This document shows, piece after piece, positions 1 to 8,318 of a DNA stretch of 64,000 nucleotides; within the stretch, counting starts at the first letter, position 1, and the number at the start of each line of letters is the position of its first letter. The notes under the pieces are model-generated. The model was not told the DNA's origin. It saw nothing but the letters and a program-made list of their open reading frames with translations, and did not search any database. Source of the stretch: Sphingobacterium sp. xlx-96 (GTDB lineage: Bacteria > Bacteroidota > Bacteroidia > Sphingobacteriales > Sphingobacteriaceae); the NCBI RefSeq assembly GCF_011007365.1, contig NZ_WFKM01000004.1, positions 174,289 to 238,288 of the forward strand, written 5' to 3'. The translations under genes were made by a program, and so were the position numbers.

Positions 1-537
1 AAAAACTTATTAATTGACTACGAACAGCTTAATAATCGTAAGGAAAATTTAAGATTACTAGACAATATGTTCAAAGGCAATGGTTTTATCAATTATGTAT
101 CGAGTATACATCTGGCACGACTCTGCGAGATAGCCAACCAGCGTTTCCATAGACTCACCAAGAATCAGCTCAGCTTGTGCCTCAATGAAAACAATGAATT
201 TGAGGTGATTGATTACCTTCATGATGGTTACCAACGATCAGTGAAGACGCTCTCTGGCGGGCAGAGCTTTCAAGCCTCGCTATGCCTTGCCTTGGCACTA
301 GCCGAAAATATCCAGTCGTTAAATAAAGCCGATCGAAATTTCTTCTTTATTGATGAAGGCTTCGGAACCCAAGATGCAGAAAGCATTAATACGGTATTTG
401 ATACGCTTCAATACCTACACCATGAGAATAGGGTTGTCGGTATTATCTCACATGTGGATGAACTGAAAGAGCGTATGCCACGCTCTATATCGGTAATTAA
501 AGACTTAGAAAAAGGCAGCCAAATAAATTACAATTAA
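1..537 (+). CDS. sbcC: SbcC-type exonuclease ATPase subunit, C-terminal fragment
   Basis: This is the 3' end of a gene that begins left of the window; the frame is open from base 1. It encodes the C-terminal ATPase lobe of the SbcC/Rad50 family, the ATPase partner of nuclease SbcD, which processes DNA hairpins and double-strand breaks. Visible motifs are the ABC signature LSGGQSFQ (about codon 84), the Walker B stretch FFFIDEGFG (about codon 118) and the H-loop ISHV near the end. A short coiled-coil-like stretch precedes them. The Walker A half and the zinc-hook coiled coil lie outside the window. An internal ATG at 67 should not be taken as the start. The gene ends at a hairpin shared with the convergent mqnA. 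Confidence 0.92.
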   Translation, partial: KNLLIDYEQLNNRKENLRLLDNMFKGNGFINYVSSIHLARLCEIANQRFHRLTKNQLSLCLNENNEFEVIDYLHDGYQRSVKTLSGGQSFQASLCLALALAENIQSLNKADRNFFFIDEGFGTQDAESINTVFDTLQYLHHENRVVGIISHVDELKERMPRSISVIKDLEKGSQINYN

Positions 538-538
538 A

Positions 539-567
539 AAATAGCTCCTAAGTTATAGGAGCTATTT
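539..567. terminator. Bidirectional terminator between sbcC and mqnA
   Basis: Perfect 12-bp inverted repeat (AAATAGCTCCTA, loop AGTTA, TAGGAGCTATTT) with A-rich and T-rich flanks. It follows the sbcC stop and overlaps the mqnA stop codon, so it can serve both converging genes. Confidence 0.85.
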
Positions 568-1294
568 CTATTTCTTCTAGTGTTTTATACAACTCGAGGT
601 ATTTTGCTATAGCTTGTCTCTTTCCGACATTCAATTTAAAATCTAGGCTTTCTGTTAAATAGACCTCATAATCAAAGTTTGGATATACCGGCAACCCAGG
701 TATGACATCTTTAGGATGCGACACACCATCGGCCAATGCTTTATTGAATAAATCCACAAACTCTGCCGACAATTCCTTATTCGCGACCCAAACGGCGTAA
801 GCAAAGGGCAAACCGGTTAGTTCCTTCCAGAAATGACCAAGGTCATATACATAAGCGACTTCTTCCTTCTTGCCAAAAGTCCGATCTCCGATGAGGACAT
901 AGGCATCCGCATCACCTTCCCATACGATATCTACATATTTTTTCCAGTAGTACTTTAATAGAATACGGGCCAATCCATTTGATGTTCGGGATTGAGGATC
1001 TAGACGAAGTGTTTTTACTTCAGAAATAGGTTTATCCGAAAAGATAAAAACAGAATCGACCGCACCATCCGAACCTATACAATAGTCTGTAATAATAACA
1101 GGATTAGCTATCTTTAATAATGCAGCCACAGGTATAATCCCCAAATCTGCTTCATTTGCTATTACTTTCCGAGCACATTCTGCAGGGTAATCTACACTTA
1201 AATCCACCATATCCATTACAGGCGAAGACTTAAGTCCTTGCAGAAATGGCAATGTATTGGTGTAGCTCACCGCTGAAACCCTTACTTTACTCAT
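548..1294 (-). CDS. mqnA: Chorismate dehydratase MqnA (futalosine menaquinone pathway)
   Basis: The 248-residue protein matches MqnA, which dehydrates chorismate to 3-[(1-carboxyvinyl)oxy]benzoate, the first committed step of the futalosine route to menaquinone in the cytosol. The N-terminal VSAVSYTNTLPFL motif, the following ADLGIIPVAAL and the periplasmic-binding-protein-like fold pattern are typical of the family, and the length fits. The ATG shares one base with the stop of the upstream histidine phosphatase gene, and mqnE lies just before that, so the three genes form one minus-strand operon. The presence of mqnE in the same operon supports the assignment over a generic solute-binding protein. 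Confidence 0.93.
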   Translation of the reverse strand: MSKVRVSAVSYTNTLPFLQGLKSSPVMDMVDLSVDYPAECARKVIANEADLGIIPVAALLKIANPVIITDYCIGSDGAVDSVFIFSDKPISEVKTLRLDPQSRTSNGLARILLKYYWKKYVDIVWEGDADAYVLIGDRTFGKKEEVAYVYDLGHFWKELTGLPFAYAVWVANKELSAEFVDLFNKALADGVSHPKDVIPGLPVYPNFDYEVYLTESLDFKLNVGKRQAIAKYLELYKTLEEIEIAPIT

Positions 1295-1914
1295 TATAAT
1301 AATTCTTTCAAATGTTCTGTATTGTAATAATCTGATATCGAGAATGTCCCCTGATCGTAGTCTAAGATATATAAAGCAGTATTTGTGTGCGGAAAATCAT
1401 CCATTTGACTGACAGGTACATTCGTAAGATGGCACAACATAATCCGTAGTGCACGGCCGTGCATACAGACCAAAATATTCTCTTCTTCTTCCTTTGTCAA
1501 CATATAGGCTATTGCCCGCTTTTGACGTTCAACCAACTCATTAGGTGATTCCCCATTTTCCACGTGGACGTCCAGTTCATTATTTCGCCAAGACTCGATA
1601 AGTGCCTGAAACCCTTTCAAAATAGTTTCATCTTGCTCCTGTCCCTCATAAATCCCCCAACTAATCTCGTCCAATCCCTCCAATTGTTCAACCGAAATGT
1701 TCTTGGTCAAAAAAGGTTCAACCGTCTGATGCGTGCGCAAAAGGGTCGATGTATAGATCTTATCAAAAGGTACATCTTTATAAGCCTCAAAAAACGCTTC
1801 AGCCTGTTTGAGGCCATTCTCATTCAAAGGAGAATCTACTCCCCGTCCCTGCACGATCCCTTTTAGGTTTAGATCCGTTTGTCCGTGTCTTATAAAATAG
1901 AAACTTTTCTTCAA
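1294..1914 (-). CDS. Histidine phosphatase family protein in the menaquinone operon
   Basis: The 206-residue protein belongs to the histidine phosphatase (phosphoglycerate mutase-like) superfamily. The catalytic RHG motif is at residues 9-11 (His10 is the phospho-acceptor), a second RTHQTVEPF arginine/histidine motif follows, and the late catalytic His152 sits in CMHGRAL. It lies between mqnE (9-bp gap) and mqnA (1-base overlap) and is almost certainly cotranscribed and perhaps translationally coupled. The substrate cannot be read from sequence. No phosphatase is a recognised step of the early futalosine pathway, so its place in this operon is suggestive only; a general sugar-phosphate or cobalamin-type phosphatase is equally possible. 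Confidence 0.88.
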   Translation of the reverse strand: MKKSFYFIRHGQTDLNLKGIVQGRGVDSPLNENGLKQAEAFFEAYKDVPFDKIYTSTLLRTHQTVEPFLTKNISVEQLEGLDEISWGIYEGQEQDETILKGFQALIESWRNNELDVHVENGESPNELVERQKRAIAYMLTKEEEENILVCMHGRALRIMLCHLTNVPVSQMDDFPHTNTALYILDYDQGTFSISDYYNTEHLKELL

Positions 1915-1923
1915 TGCTTTGTT

Positions 1924-3114
1924 TTAATTTACAACGGGCAAAGCATAGTAACGCTTTGATTTATCCTCTTCAAAAACAACATCTTTATAGTCTGTTATCA
2001 CGTTATACAAAGTGTCCCGTTCGATTGGGTGCCTCCCTACATTCTTTATCAATTCGACCAATTGCTGTGTACTCATCGCCGGAGTTTGCTCTTCCGCACC
2101 AGCCATACTATAGATTTTTGTGGTATCGTCCAGGGTACCATCTATATCATTAACACCATAAGCTAGCGATAATTGTGCCGTTTCTCTTGATATCATTGCC
2201 CAATAGGCCTTTATATGATCAAAATTATCTAAATAGATCCGTGCGATAGCATAATTCCTTAAATCTTCAATCACAGATACCTCAGGAATATTCGACATTT
2301 GATTGTCTTTATTTCTAAACTTCAAGGGGATAAAAGTCTGAAAACCTCCGGTCTTGTCCTGCAATTGGCGTAAACGCTCCATGTGATCGACCCGATGCCA
2401 GTACGCTTCAATATGACCGTAAAGCATTGTTGCATTGGTATTCATCCCCAATTTGTGTGCCTGTTCATGAATATCCAACCATTGCTCAGCGGTACATTTA
2501 TCATGTGCTATTTTCTCCCGGACTTCGGGATGAAAAATTTCAGCCCCTCCACCAGGCATCGAATCCAAGCCACATTCTTTAAGATATTTCATCCCATCGT
2601 AATGGCTTAATTTCGCTTTCTTGAAAATATAGTAATATTCTACTGGAGTTAATGCCTTGATATGCAATTCAGGTCTATGCGCTTTACATTTTTTAAAAAA
2701 ATCAGCATAGAATTCTAGGTTTTGTTTAGGTACAACGCCGCCTGTGATATGTACTTCGGTCACTGCTTCATCATCGTAGCGGCGAACGACATCCATCATA
2801 CCCGCTACATCCATCTCCCATCCTTCTTCACGCTGTTTGATCATCCGTGAGTACGAACAGAATTTACAATCATAAACACATACGTTGGTCGGTTCGATAT
2901 GAAAATTTCTATTGAAATAGGTACGATCCCTGTGCTTACGCTCTCTGATGAAATTCGCTAAAACACCTAAATAGTTCAGTTCACCTTTTTGGTAAAGGAT
3001 TATACCCTCTTCGACTGTAATTCGTTCTTCAGCAACGACTTTTTCTGCTATTCTTTTTAAATCTGGGTCTGTCTCACTTTTGATTAAAAAATCAAGTGCC
3101 TTATTAGCATTCAT
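1924..3114 (-). CDS. mqnE: Aminofutalosine synthase MqnE (radical SAM)
   Basis: The 396-residue radical SAM enzyme carries the [4Fe-4S] ligands C79, C83 and C86 (CX3CX2C in CVYDCKFCSY). MqnE joins the MqnA product with SAM to give aminodeoxyfutalosine. The motifs EPTNVC, EVHITGG, SMPGGGAEIF, NATMLYGHIE and GFQTFIPLKFRN are those of the MqnE/MqnC group; the N-terminal extension and YGVNDIDGTLDDT fit MqnE rather than MqnC. It is the first gene of the mqnE-phosphatase-mqnA operon, with a TAAGTTTG -7 box and a GGAGAGA ribosome-binding site ahead of the ATG. The other futalosine genes (mqnC, mqnD, mqnB/MTAN) are not in this window. Confidence 0.93.
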   Translation of the reverse strand: MNANKALDFLIKSETDPDLKRIAEKVVAEERITVEEGIILYQKGELNYLGVLANFIRERKHRDRTYFNRNFHIEPTNVCVYDCKFCSYSRMIKQREEGWEMDVAGMMDVVRRYDDEAVTEVHITGGVVPKQNLEFYADFFKKCKAHRPELHIKALTPVEYYYIFKKAKLSHYDGMKYLKECGLDSMPGGGAEIFHPEVREKIAHDKCTAEQWLDIHEQAHKLGMNTNATMLYGHIEAYWHRVDHMERLRQLQDKTGGFQTFIPLKFRNKDNQMSNIPEVSVIEDLRNYAIARIYLDNFDHIKAYWAMISRETAQLSLAYGVNDIDGTLDDTTKIYSMAGAEEQTPAMSTQQLVELIKNVGRHPIERDTLYNVITDYKDVVFEEDKSKRYYALPVVN

Positions 3115-3132
3115 GTGTCTCTCCTTCTAATA

Positions 3133-3164
3133 CAAACTTAGCTAAAATGCCTCGTATTCGCCAA
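3133..3164 (-). promoter_or_regulatory. Promoter of the mqnE operon
   Basis: On the minus strand a TAAGTTTG box (3133-3140) matches the Bacteroidota -7 consensus TAnnTTTG, with a weak TTGG about 20 bp upstream (3161-3164). It lies 18 bp before the mqnE ATG with GGAGAGA between. Confidence 0.65.
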
Positions 3165-3279
3165 TACCTAACGCAAAATATGCGTCTCGTAGTACCTTTT
3201 TACACCCAATCCACAGAACAAAAATTTCATGATTCCTTTGGTTCGCCAATAGGCAAGAAAGTTATCAGAAAAAAATCTA

Positions 3280-5118
3280 CTAGGTCTCCGCAAATTGCTG
3301 CATATCTATTAATCTTCGATACAATCCATTCTTTGTCAACAGTTCCGTATGTGCACCCACCTCCACAATCCTTCCTCCTTCTAATACCACAATTTTATCA
3401 GCGTTTTGTATCGTACTCAATCGATGGGCGATCACCACGGTAGTCCTATTTTCCATTAACTTATACAAAGAATCCTGTACCAGTCTTTCTGATTCGGTAT
3501 CCAATGCCGATGTAGCCTCATCCAACAGCATAATAGGAGGGTTTTTGAGTACTGCCCGCGCTATACAGATCCGTTGCCGCTGTCCACCGGACAACTTAGT
3601 CCCACGATCCCCAATATTGGTATCATAACCGTCACTCGTCTGCAGTATGAAATCATGGGCATTCGCTATACGCGCAGCATGCTCTACTTCCTCCATTGTC
3701 GCAAATGGACTTCCAAAGGCAATATTATTAAAGATAGAATCATTAAACAATATAGAGTCTTGATTCACCGTACCTATTAAAGCTCGCAGTGAATCCTGAT
3801 TCAAATCGCGTAAGTCTTTACCATCAAACCTGACAGCTCCGGAGGTCACGTCCATAAACCGAGGAATCAAATCGACTAGCGTAGACTTACCTCCCCCTGA
3901 AGGGCCGACTAAAGCCACCGTCTGCCCTTTCTCAATATTAAGATTAATACCGTTAAGCACATTACGATCACCATAGCTGAAATCCACACTATCAAACTGA
4001 ATAGAATCTTCAAAAGTGTTCACGACCACAGCATCTTCTTTGTCCTTGACCAGATTTTTTTCATCAATCAGTTCCAGTACACGCTCTCCTGCTGCCAGTC
4101 CATTATGAATACCACTAAAAGAGTCAGTCAACGCTTTCGCGGGGCGCATTACCTGAGAAAAGATACCGATATAGGTGATGAATGCTTCAGCATCTAAACT
4201 TCCTTCCCCCGATAATACTAGACTACCGCCATACAACAGAATAATAGCCACCATCACTACTCCCAATAACTCGGACACAGGCGAACTCATCTGTTGACGT
4301 GCGGCCATTCTACGCATAATAGAGGCAAAATGTTCATTCTCATCATGAAAACGATCCTTCACAAATCGTGTCGCGTTAAAGGACTTGATGATCTTTACAC
4401 CCGACAAAGCTTCATCGAGATAAGTAATCATATTCGCAAAAGATTCTTGTCCAGCACGTGCCTCCTTTTTAAGACCTTTTACAATACGTGCGATCAAAAA
4501 TGCAGATACCGGAATTACCGTCATGGAAAACAAAGTCAACTGAGGTGAAATGAGGAATAAAGTGACCAAATAAGCGATCAATTGAAGTGGTTCTTTAAAA
4601 ACCACCTGAAGCGTCCCCGTTACTGAATACTGTACGGTACCGACATCCGAAGCTATTTTTGATATAACATCTCCCTTCCGTTGGTTGGTAAAGAAACCCA
4701 AATGCAAATTCATTACATTATCAAAAACGGCCTTACGCAACCTTAATAAAGTATGTATTCTAAAATTTTCCATAATCCGTTGACAGAAATAACGGAATAG
4801 ATTGGAAATAAAGACAGATATGACAATAATAACACAAATATACTTTAACGCACCATAAGGTCCTAGCTCATAGTATAAGCTATTGGACAAATAATTAAAC
4901 CATTCCTTTATTTGGTAAAAATGTTCAGGTTTCTGCAATACAGGTGCGACAGCTTCGGCCACTTCTGCACTCCCCTTGAATAATACCGATAGCAATGGCA
5001 TCAGCAATGCTAGATTTAATGTTCCAAATACAACAGTAATTATTGTACAGATAACATAAGGTATGGCAAATTTGCTTATCGGTTTAGCAAAAGATAATAG
5101 TCTAAAGTATGTCTTCAT
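3280..5118 (-). CDS. ABC exporter, fused permease-ATPase (MsbA/MDR type)
   Basis: The 612-residue half-transporter has an N-terminal six-helix exporter domain (about residues 15-330) and a C-terminal ATPase. The Walker A GPSGGGKST lies near residue 408, the signature LSGGQRQR near 511, Walker B IMLLDEATSALD near 528 and the H-loop VVIAHRLST near 560. It should dimerise and export a hydrophobic substrate such as a lipid or drug across the inner membrane. MsbA (lipid A-core flippase) is the closest well-known relative, but exporter substrate cannot be decided from sequence and Bacteroidota carry several paralogues. It is monocistronic, with a TATTTTTG -7 box 18 bp upstream of the ATG. Confidence 0.9.
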   Translation of the reverse strand: MKTYFRLLSFAKPISKFAIPYVICTIITVVFGTLNLALLMPLLSVLFKGSAEVAEAVAPVLQKPEHFYQIKEWFNYLSNSLYYELGPYGALKYICVIIVISVFISNLFRYFCQRIMENFRIHTLLRLRKAVFDNVMNLHLGFFTNQRKGDVISKIASDVGTVQYSVTGTLQVVFKEPLQLIAYLVTLFLISPQLTLFSMTVIPVSAFLIARIVKGLKKEARAGQESFANMITYLDEALSGVKIIKSFNATRFVKDRFHDENEHFASIMRRMAARQQMSSPVSELLGVVMVAIILLYGGSLVLSGEGSLDAEAFITYIGIFSQVMRPAKALTDSFSGIHNGLAAGERVLELIDEKNLVKDKEDAVVVNTFEDSIQFDSVDFSYGDRNVLNGINLNIEKGQTVALVGPSGGGKSTLVDLIPRFMDVTSGAVRFDGKDLRDLNQDSLRALIGTVNQDSILFNDSIFNNIAFGSPFATMEEVEHAARIANAHDFILQTSDGYDTNIGDRGTKLSGGQRQRICIARAVLKNPPIMLLDEATSALDTESERLVQDSLYKLMENRTTVVIAHRLSTIQNADKIVVLEGGRIVEVGAHTELLTKNGLYRRLIDMQQFAET

Positions 5119-5136
5119 TTAAAAAATTAAGAACCA

Positions 5137-5144
5137 CAAAAATA
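5137..5144 (-). promoter_or_regulatory. -7 box of the ABC exporter gene
   Basis: Minus-strand TATTTTTG matches TAnnTTTG and lies 18 bp upstream of the exporter ATG. No clear -33 TTTG was seen. Confidence 0.5.
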
Positions 5145-5349
5145 GAAAAAAACCTTCATCAATCCTATTCTTGAACCAGATGTACCATCGGCCGTTTATC
5201 GGCGGCATATCAGCTATCCAATCAAGCTTGTCCTATTAGGCACACCTAATTTACATATTTTACAGCCTTTAGCTATTTTGTCGCCAAATAATTCAACAAA
5301 GCGATTTTGTTTTTATAAATTTAGCACCAAATTTAAAAAAGGAGATTTG

Positions 5350-5397
5350 ATGACAGTAAAAGTAAATGTCACCTCGACCTTATGGAGAGGTCTATGA
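5350..5397 (+). other. Orphan translation start with a 15-codon frame, possible remnant of a truncated gene
   Basis: A good ribosome-binding site (GGAG at 5341-5344) precedes an ATG whose frame reads MTVKVNVTSTLWRGL and then stops. An AT-rich TAAATTTA -7-like box lies about 25 bp upstream. The coding frame runs straight into the interspersed repeat that starts near 5371. The simplest reading is that a gene start was left behind when the rest was lost or displaced by the repeat; a short leader peptide for the downstream aminotransferase is an alternative, but it has a single Trp and no Phe or Tyr, so classical attenuation is unlikely. Confidence 0.3.
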
Positions 5398-5575
5398 ACT
5401 GTATAGGATTAATATATAACTTCTAGATCCCTCCACTTCGGTCGGGATGACGGCATAGTTTACAAATCTATCATGGGTAGGAAGTATGACGAGACAATCT
5501 GTATTTAAGCAAATTAGATGGCACACCATTCCCGATTCTCGGGACGGGCTGTTCCTCAGGTTGGCAATGACGCCT
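5371..5575. repeat. Interspersed non-coding repeat of the Bacteroidota 'TEVEGSR' type
   Basis: This fills most of the 497-bp gap between the exporter and the aminotransferase. It contains the string CCCTCCACTTCGGTCGGGAT, which read backwards gives the PTEVEGSR peptide seen in spurious short proteins of many Bacteroidota, and a second block (GATTCTCGGGACGG then GGCAATGACG) of the same style. Short inverted repeats (GACCT...AGGTC near the left end) are present. No reading frame looks genuine. I recognise the motif as recurrent from memory; copy number in this genome cannot be seen here. Confidence 0.6.
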
Positions 5576-5615
5576 ATCGCTTCCTTTTTAGACACTGTTA
5601 TGAAATAATTTACAT

Positions 5616-6779
5616 ATGAATATTGAAGTTGCGAAAAGGCTACAACAGACCGAGGAATATTACTTCTCGAAGAAGTTGAGAGAAATTGACGAGATGAACA
5701 AGGCCGGAGCACAGGTAATCAATCTAGGTATAGGAAGCCCTGACCTACCACCGCACCCTGAAGTCATCCAAGTGCTGACCGAGCAAGCCGCTCAAGACAA
5801 TACACATGGTTATCAAAACTATAAAGGATCTCCTGTGTTACGTCAAGCGATGGCAGATTGGTATTCGCGATATTATCACGTTACTTTAAATCCAGCAACA
5901 GAAATTCTTCCATTAATAGGATCCAAGGAAGGTATAGTACATATATGTATGACTTACCTTCAAGAAGGTGATGAAGTATTAATACCTAATCCAGGATACC
6001 CAGCCTATACATCAGCGGCAAAGATCTCTGGCGCGACTATAGTGCCTTACGATCTATGTCAAGAAAACCATTGGTTGGTGGATTTTGACGCCTTAGAAAA
6101 AACAGATTTAAGCAAAGTAAAAATGATGTGGGTTAACTATCCACATATGCCAACAGGAGCATTGGCCAACAAAAGCTTCTTTGAAAAGCTAATTGCTTTT
6201 GGTAAAAAACACAACATTTTAATCTGTCATGACAATCCATACAGCTTTATACTGAATGATTATCCGGAAAGTATCATGGCTGTTGATGGGGCTGCGGAAG
6301 TTGCTATAGAACTAAACTCTTTAAGTAAATCGTCCAATATGGCCGGTTGGCGTATTGGTATGCTCGTTGCTAACGAAAACCGAATTAATGAGATTTTACG
6401 GTTCAAAAGTAATATGGACTCAGGCATGTTCTTACCATTACAACTTGCAGCCTCAAAAGCACTATCTTTGGACAAATCATGGTATACCCAGTTGAACGAA
6501 GCCTATACACAGCGTCGCAAAAAGGTCTTTGAAATTATGGATCTATTAGGCTGTCAATACGATATCAATCAGGTTGGACTCTTCGTATGGGCCAAAGTTC
6601 CTGAGCAATATACGGACGGCTATGCACTAAGTGATAAAGTGTTATATGACGCTAAAGTTTTTATAACTCCGGGCGGCATATTTGGTAATGCGGGAGATCG
6701 ATATATCCGTATTAGTCTATGCGCAAAAACGGAGGTTCTAGATAAGGCACTGGCACGAATCGGAATAATGGTTAAATAA
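5616..6779 (+). CDS. Class I/II PLP aminotransferase, probably aromatic amino acid type
   Basis: The 387-residue fold-type I aminotransferase has the PLP-binding Lys238 in SLSKSSNMAGWR, the substrate-side GIGSPDLPPHP loop near residue 38, NPGYPAY near residue 128 and the late RISLC arginine near residue 375 that binds the carboxylate. It resembles LL-diaminopimelate/aspartate-type aminotransferases. The next gene, 87 bp downstream on the same strand, is tyrA, so the likely job is transamination of prephenate/arogenate-pathway keto acids (phenylpyruvate, 4-hydroxyphenylpyruvate); this is inference from context. The usual Bacteroidota neighbours pheA and a DAHP synthase-chorismate mutase fusion are missing from this cluster. 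Confidence 0.88.
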   Translation: MNIEVAKRLQQTEEYYFSKKLREIDEMNKAGAQVINLGIGSPDLPPHPEVIQVLTEQAAQDNTHGYQNYKGSPVLRQAMADWYSRYYHVTLNPATEILPLIGSKEGIVHICMTYLQEGDEVLIPNPGYPAYTSAAKISGATIVPYDLCQENHWLVDFDALEKTDLSKVKMMWVNYPHMPTGALANKSFFEKLIAFGKKHNILICHDNPYSFILNDYPESIMAVDGAAEVAIELNSLSKSSNMAGWRIGMLVANENRINEILRFKSNMDSGMFLPLQLAASKALSLDKSWYTQLNEAYTQRRKKVFEIMDLLGCQYDINQVGLFVWAKVPEQYTDGYALSDKVLYDAKVFITPGGIFGNAGDRYIRISLCAKTEVLDKALARIGIMVK

Positions 6780-6866
6780 GGTTATCGAGTTATATTGTTA
6801 CGGAGTTGTATGGTTGATAAGGCTATGAAATCTCCTATCTAATATCTCACATTTAAATACTATAAA

Positions 6867-7706
6867 ATGAACATAGCTATTGTCGGGATCGGATTAATTG
6901 GTGGATCTACAGCCATCCGATTGAAAGAAACAAAATCTTTCGACAAAATAATTGGGGTAGACAAAAACGAATCCAATCAAAAAAAAGCCCTACAGTTAGG
7001 CCTGGTAGATGAGATTATGTCTTTGGAAGACGCCATAAAGCAAGCCAAAGTAATTGTATTAACAGTACCCGTTGATGCAATTATGCAGTTGGCTCCTGCT
7101 ATTCTTGATCAGATTGACACACAGGTCGTCATCGATATGGGATCGACCAAAATAAATATATTGCAACTCATCGCCGATCATCCCAAACGAGGGCGTTACA
7201 TCGCAGCCCATCCCATGGCAGGGACAGAGTATTCGGGACCCGAGGCGGCGATACCAAATTTGTTTAAAGACAAAAACATGGTATATGTCGATGCCTTCCG
7301 TACGGACGAAGATGCCTTTGATATAGCTGATGCTATCACCGAACAGTTGGAGATGAAATCAGTATTTATGAATGCCGAAGAGCATGATATGCATACGGCA
7401 TATGTTTCGCATATATCCCACTTGACTTCATTTGCGCTAGCATTGACGGTATTGGAAAAAGAAAAGTCACAGGGTCGGATTTTTGAACTAGCGGGTTCGG
7501 GCTTTGAGTCTACCGTACGTCTTGCCAAATCATCGCCCGATATGTGGACACCTATATTTAAACAGAATAGAACTAATGTATTGGAAGTTTTGGAAGAACA
7601 TATCAAGCAGTTGCAAAAACTACATCGTAAACTAGAAGATGAAGATTACGAAGGACTTCACAAACTGATAAAGAAGTCCAATAAGATAAAAAGGATTATA
7701 AAATAG
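6867..7706 (+). CDS. tyrA: Prephenate dehydrogenase
   Basis: The 279-residue protein starts with a Rossmann nucleotide-binding motif (GIGLIGGS, residues 7-14) and has the prephenate dehydrogenase signatures AAHPMAGTEYSGP and AYVSHISHLTSFAL, whose histidines belong to the active site. It oxidatively decarboxylates prephenate to 4-hydroxyphenylpyruvate for tyrosine synthesis. The length fits a stand-alone TyrA without chorismate mutase or ACT domain, although a basic helical tail (RKLEDEDYEGLHKLIKKSNKIKRIIK region) extends the C terminus. It lies downstream of an aminotransferase that could complete tyrosine formation, and ends in a strong shared terminator. Confidence 0.92.
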   Translation: MNIAIVGIGLIGGSTAIRLKETKSFDKIIGVDKNESNQKKALQLGLVDEIMSLEDAIKQAKVIVLTVPVDAIMQLAPAILDQIDTQVVIDMGSTKINILQLIADHPKRGRYIAAHPMAGTEYSGPEAAIPNLFKDKNMVYVDAFRTDEDAFDIADAITEQLEMKSVFMNAEEHDMHTAYVSHISHLTSFALALTVLEKEKSQGRIFELAGSGFESTVRLAKSSPDMWTPIFKQNRTNVLEVLEEHIKQLQKLHRKLEDEDYEGLHKLIKKSNKIKRIIK

Positions 7707-7710
7707 AATA

Positions 7711-7740
7711 AAAGAAGCAATGGTTAACCATTGCTTCTTT
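7711..7740. terminator. Bidirectional terminator after tyrA
   Basis: Perfect palindrome: arms AAAGAAGCAATGG and CCATTGCTTCTTT around TTAA. It overlaps the stop codon of the convergent minus-strand gene. Confidence 0.88.
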
Positions 7741-8317
7741 CTATCAATACCATTAACATTAGACTCAAGACAAAACGTTCTTCATCCACTGCATCCGACG
7801 TCAGCTTATGTACCGTAAATTTACGCCCGAAAAAAGAAGGTTCCTTTTTGATTTCGAATAATACCTGGCCATCACTATTGGACAATAAATAAGCAGGATT
7901 AAAGAAATAACCCGATAGTATACCTATCAATGGTATCTCTCCAAAAAGCCCATCCATAAATTTTGTCCAAGGATTTTTCTCTTGGATGGTATGATCGTGT
8001 GTATCCGTACTATCCATCAATCGGAAGGTCGATCTCCATAGTGATCGAAGCGATTTTCTCCGCACCTTACCGACTACCCTACCTGAATGGTCGCTGATCG
8101 TAAACGTCTGTTGAAAATCAATCAACTTATCAGACACCAATTCATAAAGGAGATTAGTTTTGGATTCATCACTATAGATTTTAATCTGATCTCGCCATGC
8201 AAATATTTTCTCACGTACATAACAAATGGTCTCACCTGATGCATCCTTAGCAATAAAGTCATTGGAAAGCGTTCCGATCTTGAATTGAAAATGCAGGGGA
8301 TAGTTAAACGTACTCAT
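7724..8317 (-). CDS. LURP-one-like (tubby-like fold) hypothetical protein
   Basis: About 197 residues from the chosen ATG (MSTFNYPL). The chain is built of short beta strands with conserved-looking pieces such as IGTLSNDFIAKDASGE, ICYVREK, KIYSDES, FTISDHSGRVVGKVRRK and FEIKKEPSFFGRKFTV, a pattern like LURP-one-related/scramblase-like beta-barrel proteins. That assignment is by eye and tentative. A TTG nine codons upstream keeps the frame open, but the ATG one base after the upstream stop is preferred because it couples the two genes (TAAT then ATG). The partner gene upstream encodes a small membrane protein, so a membrane-surface role is plausible but unproven. Confidence 0.6.
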   Translation of the reverse strand: MSTFNYPLHFQFKIGTLSNDFIAKDASGETICYVREKIFAWRDQIKIYSDESKTNLLYELVSDKLIDFQQTFTISDHSGRVVGKVRRKSLRSLWRSTFRLMDSTDTHDHTIQEKNPWTKFMDGLFGEIPLIGILSGYFFNPAYLLSNSDGQVLFEIKKEPSFFGRKFTVHKLTSDAVDEERFVLSLMLMVLIERSNG

Positions 8318-8318
8318 A

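Noticed and set aside
5392..5712. 106-residue minus-strand frame containing PTEVEGSR
   Set aside because: The peptide comes from a known type of non-coding interspersed repeat and overlaps the aminotransferase start.
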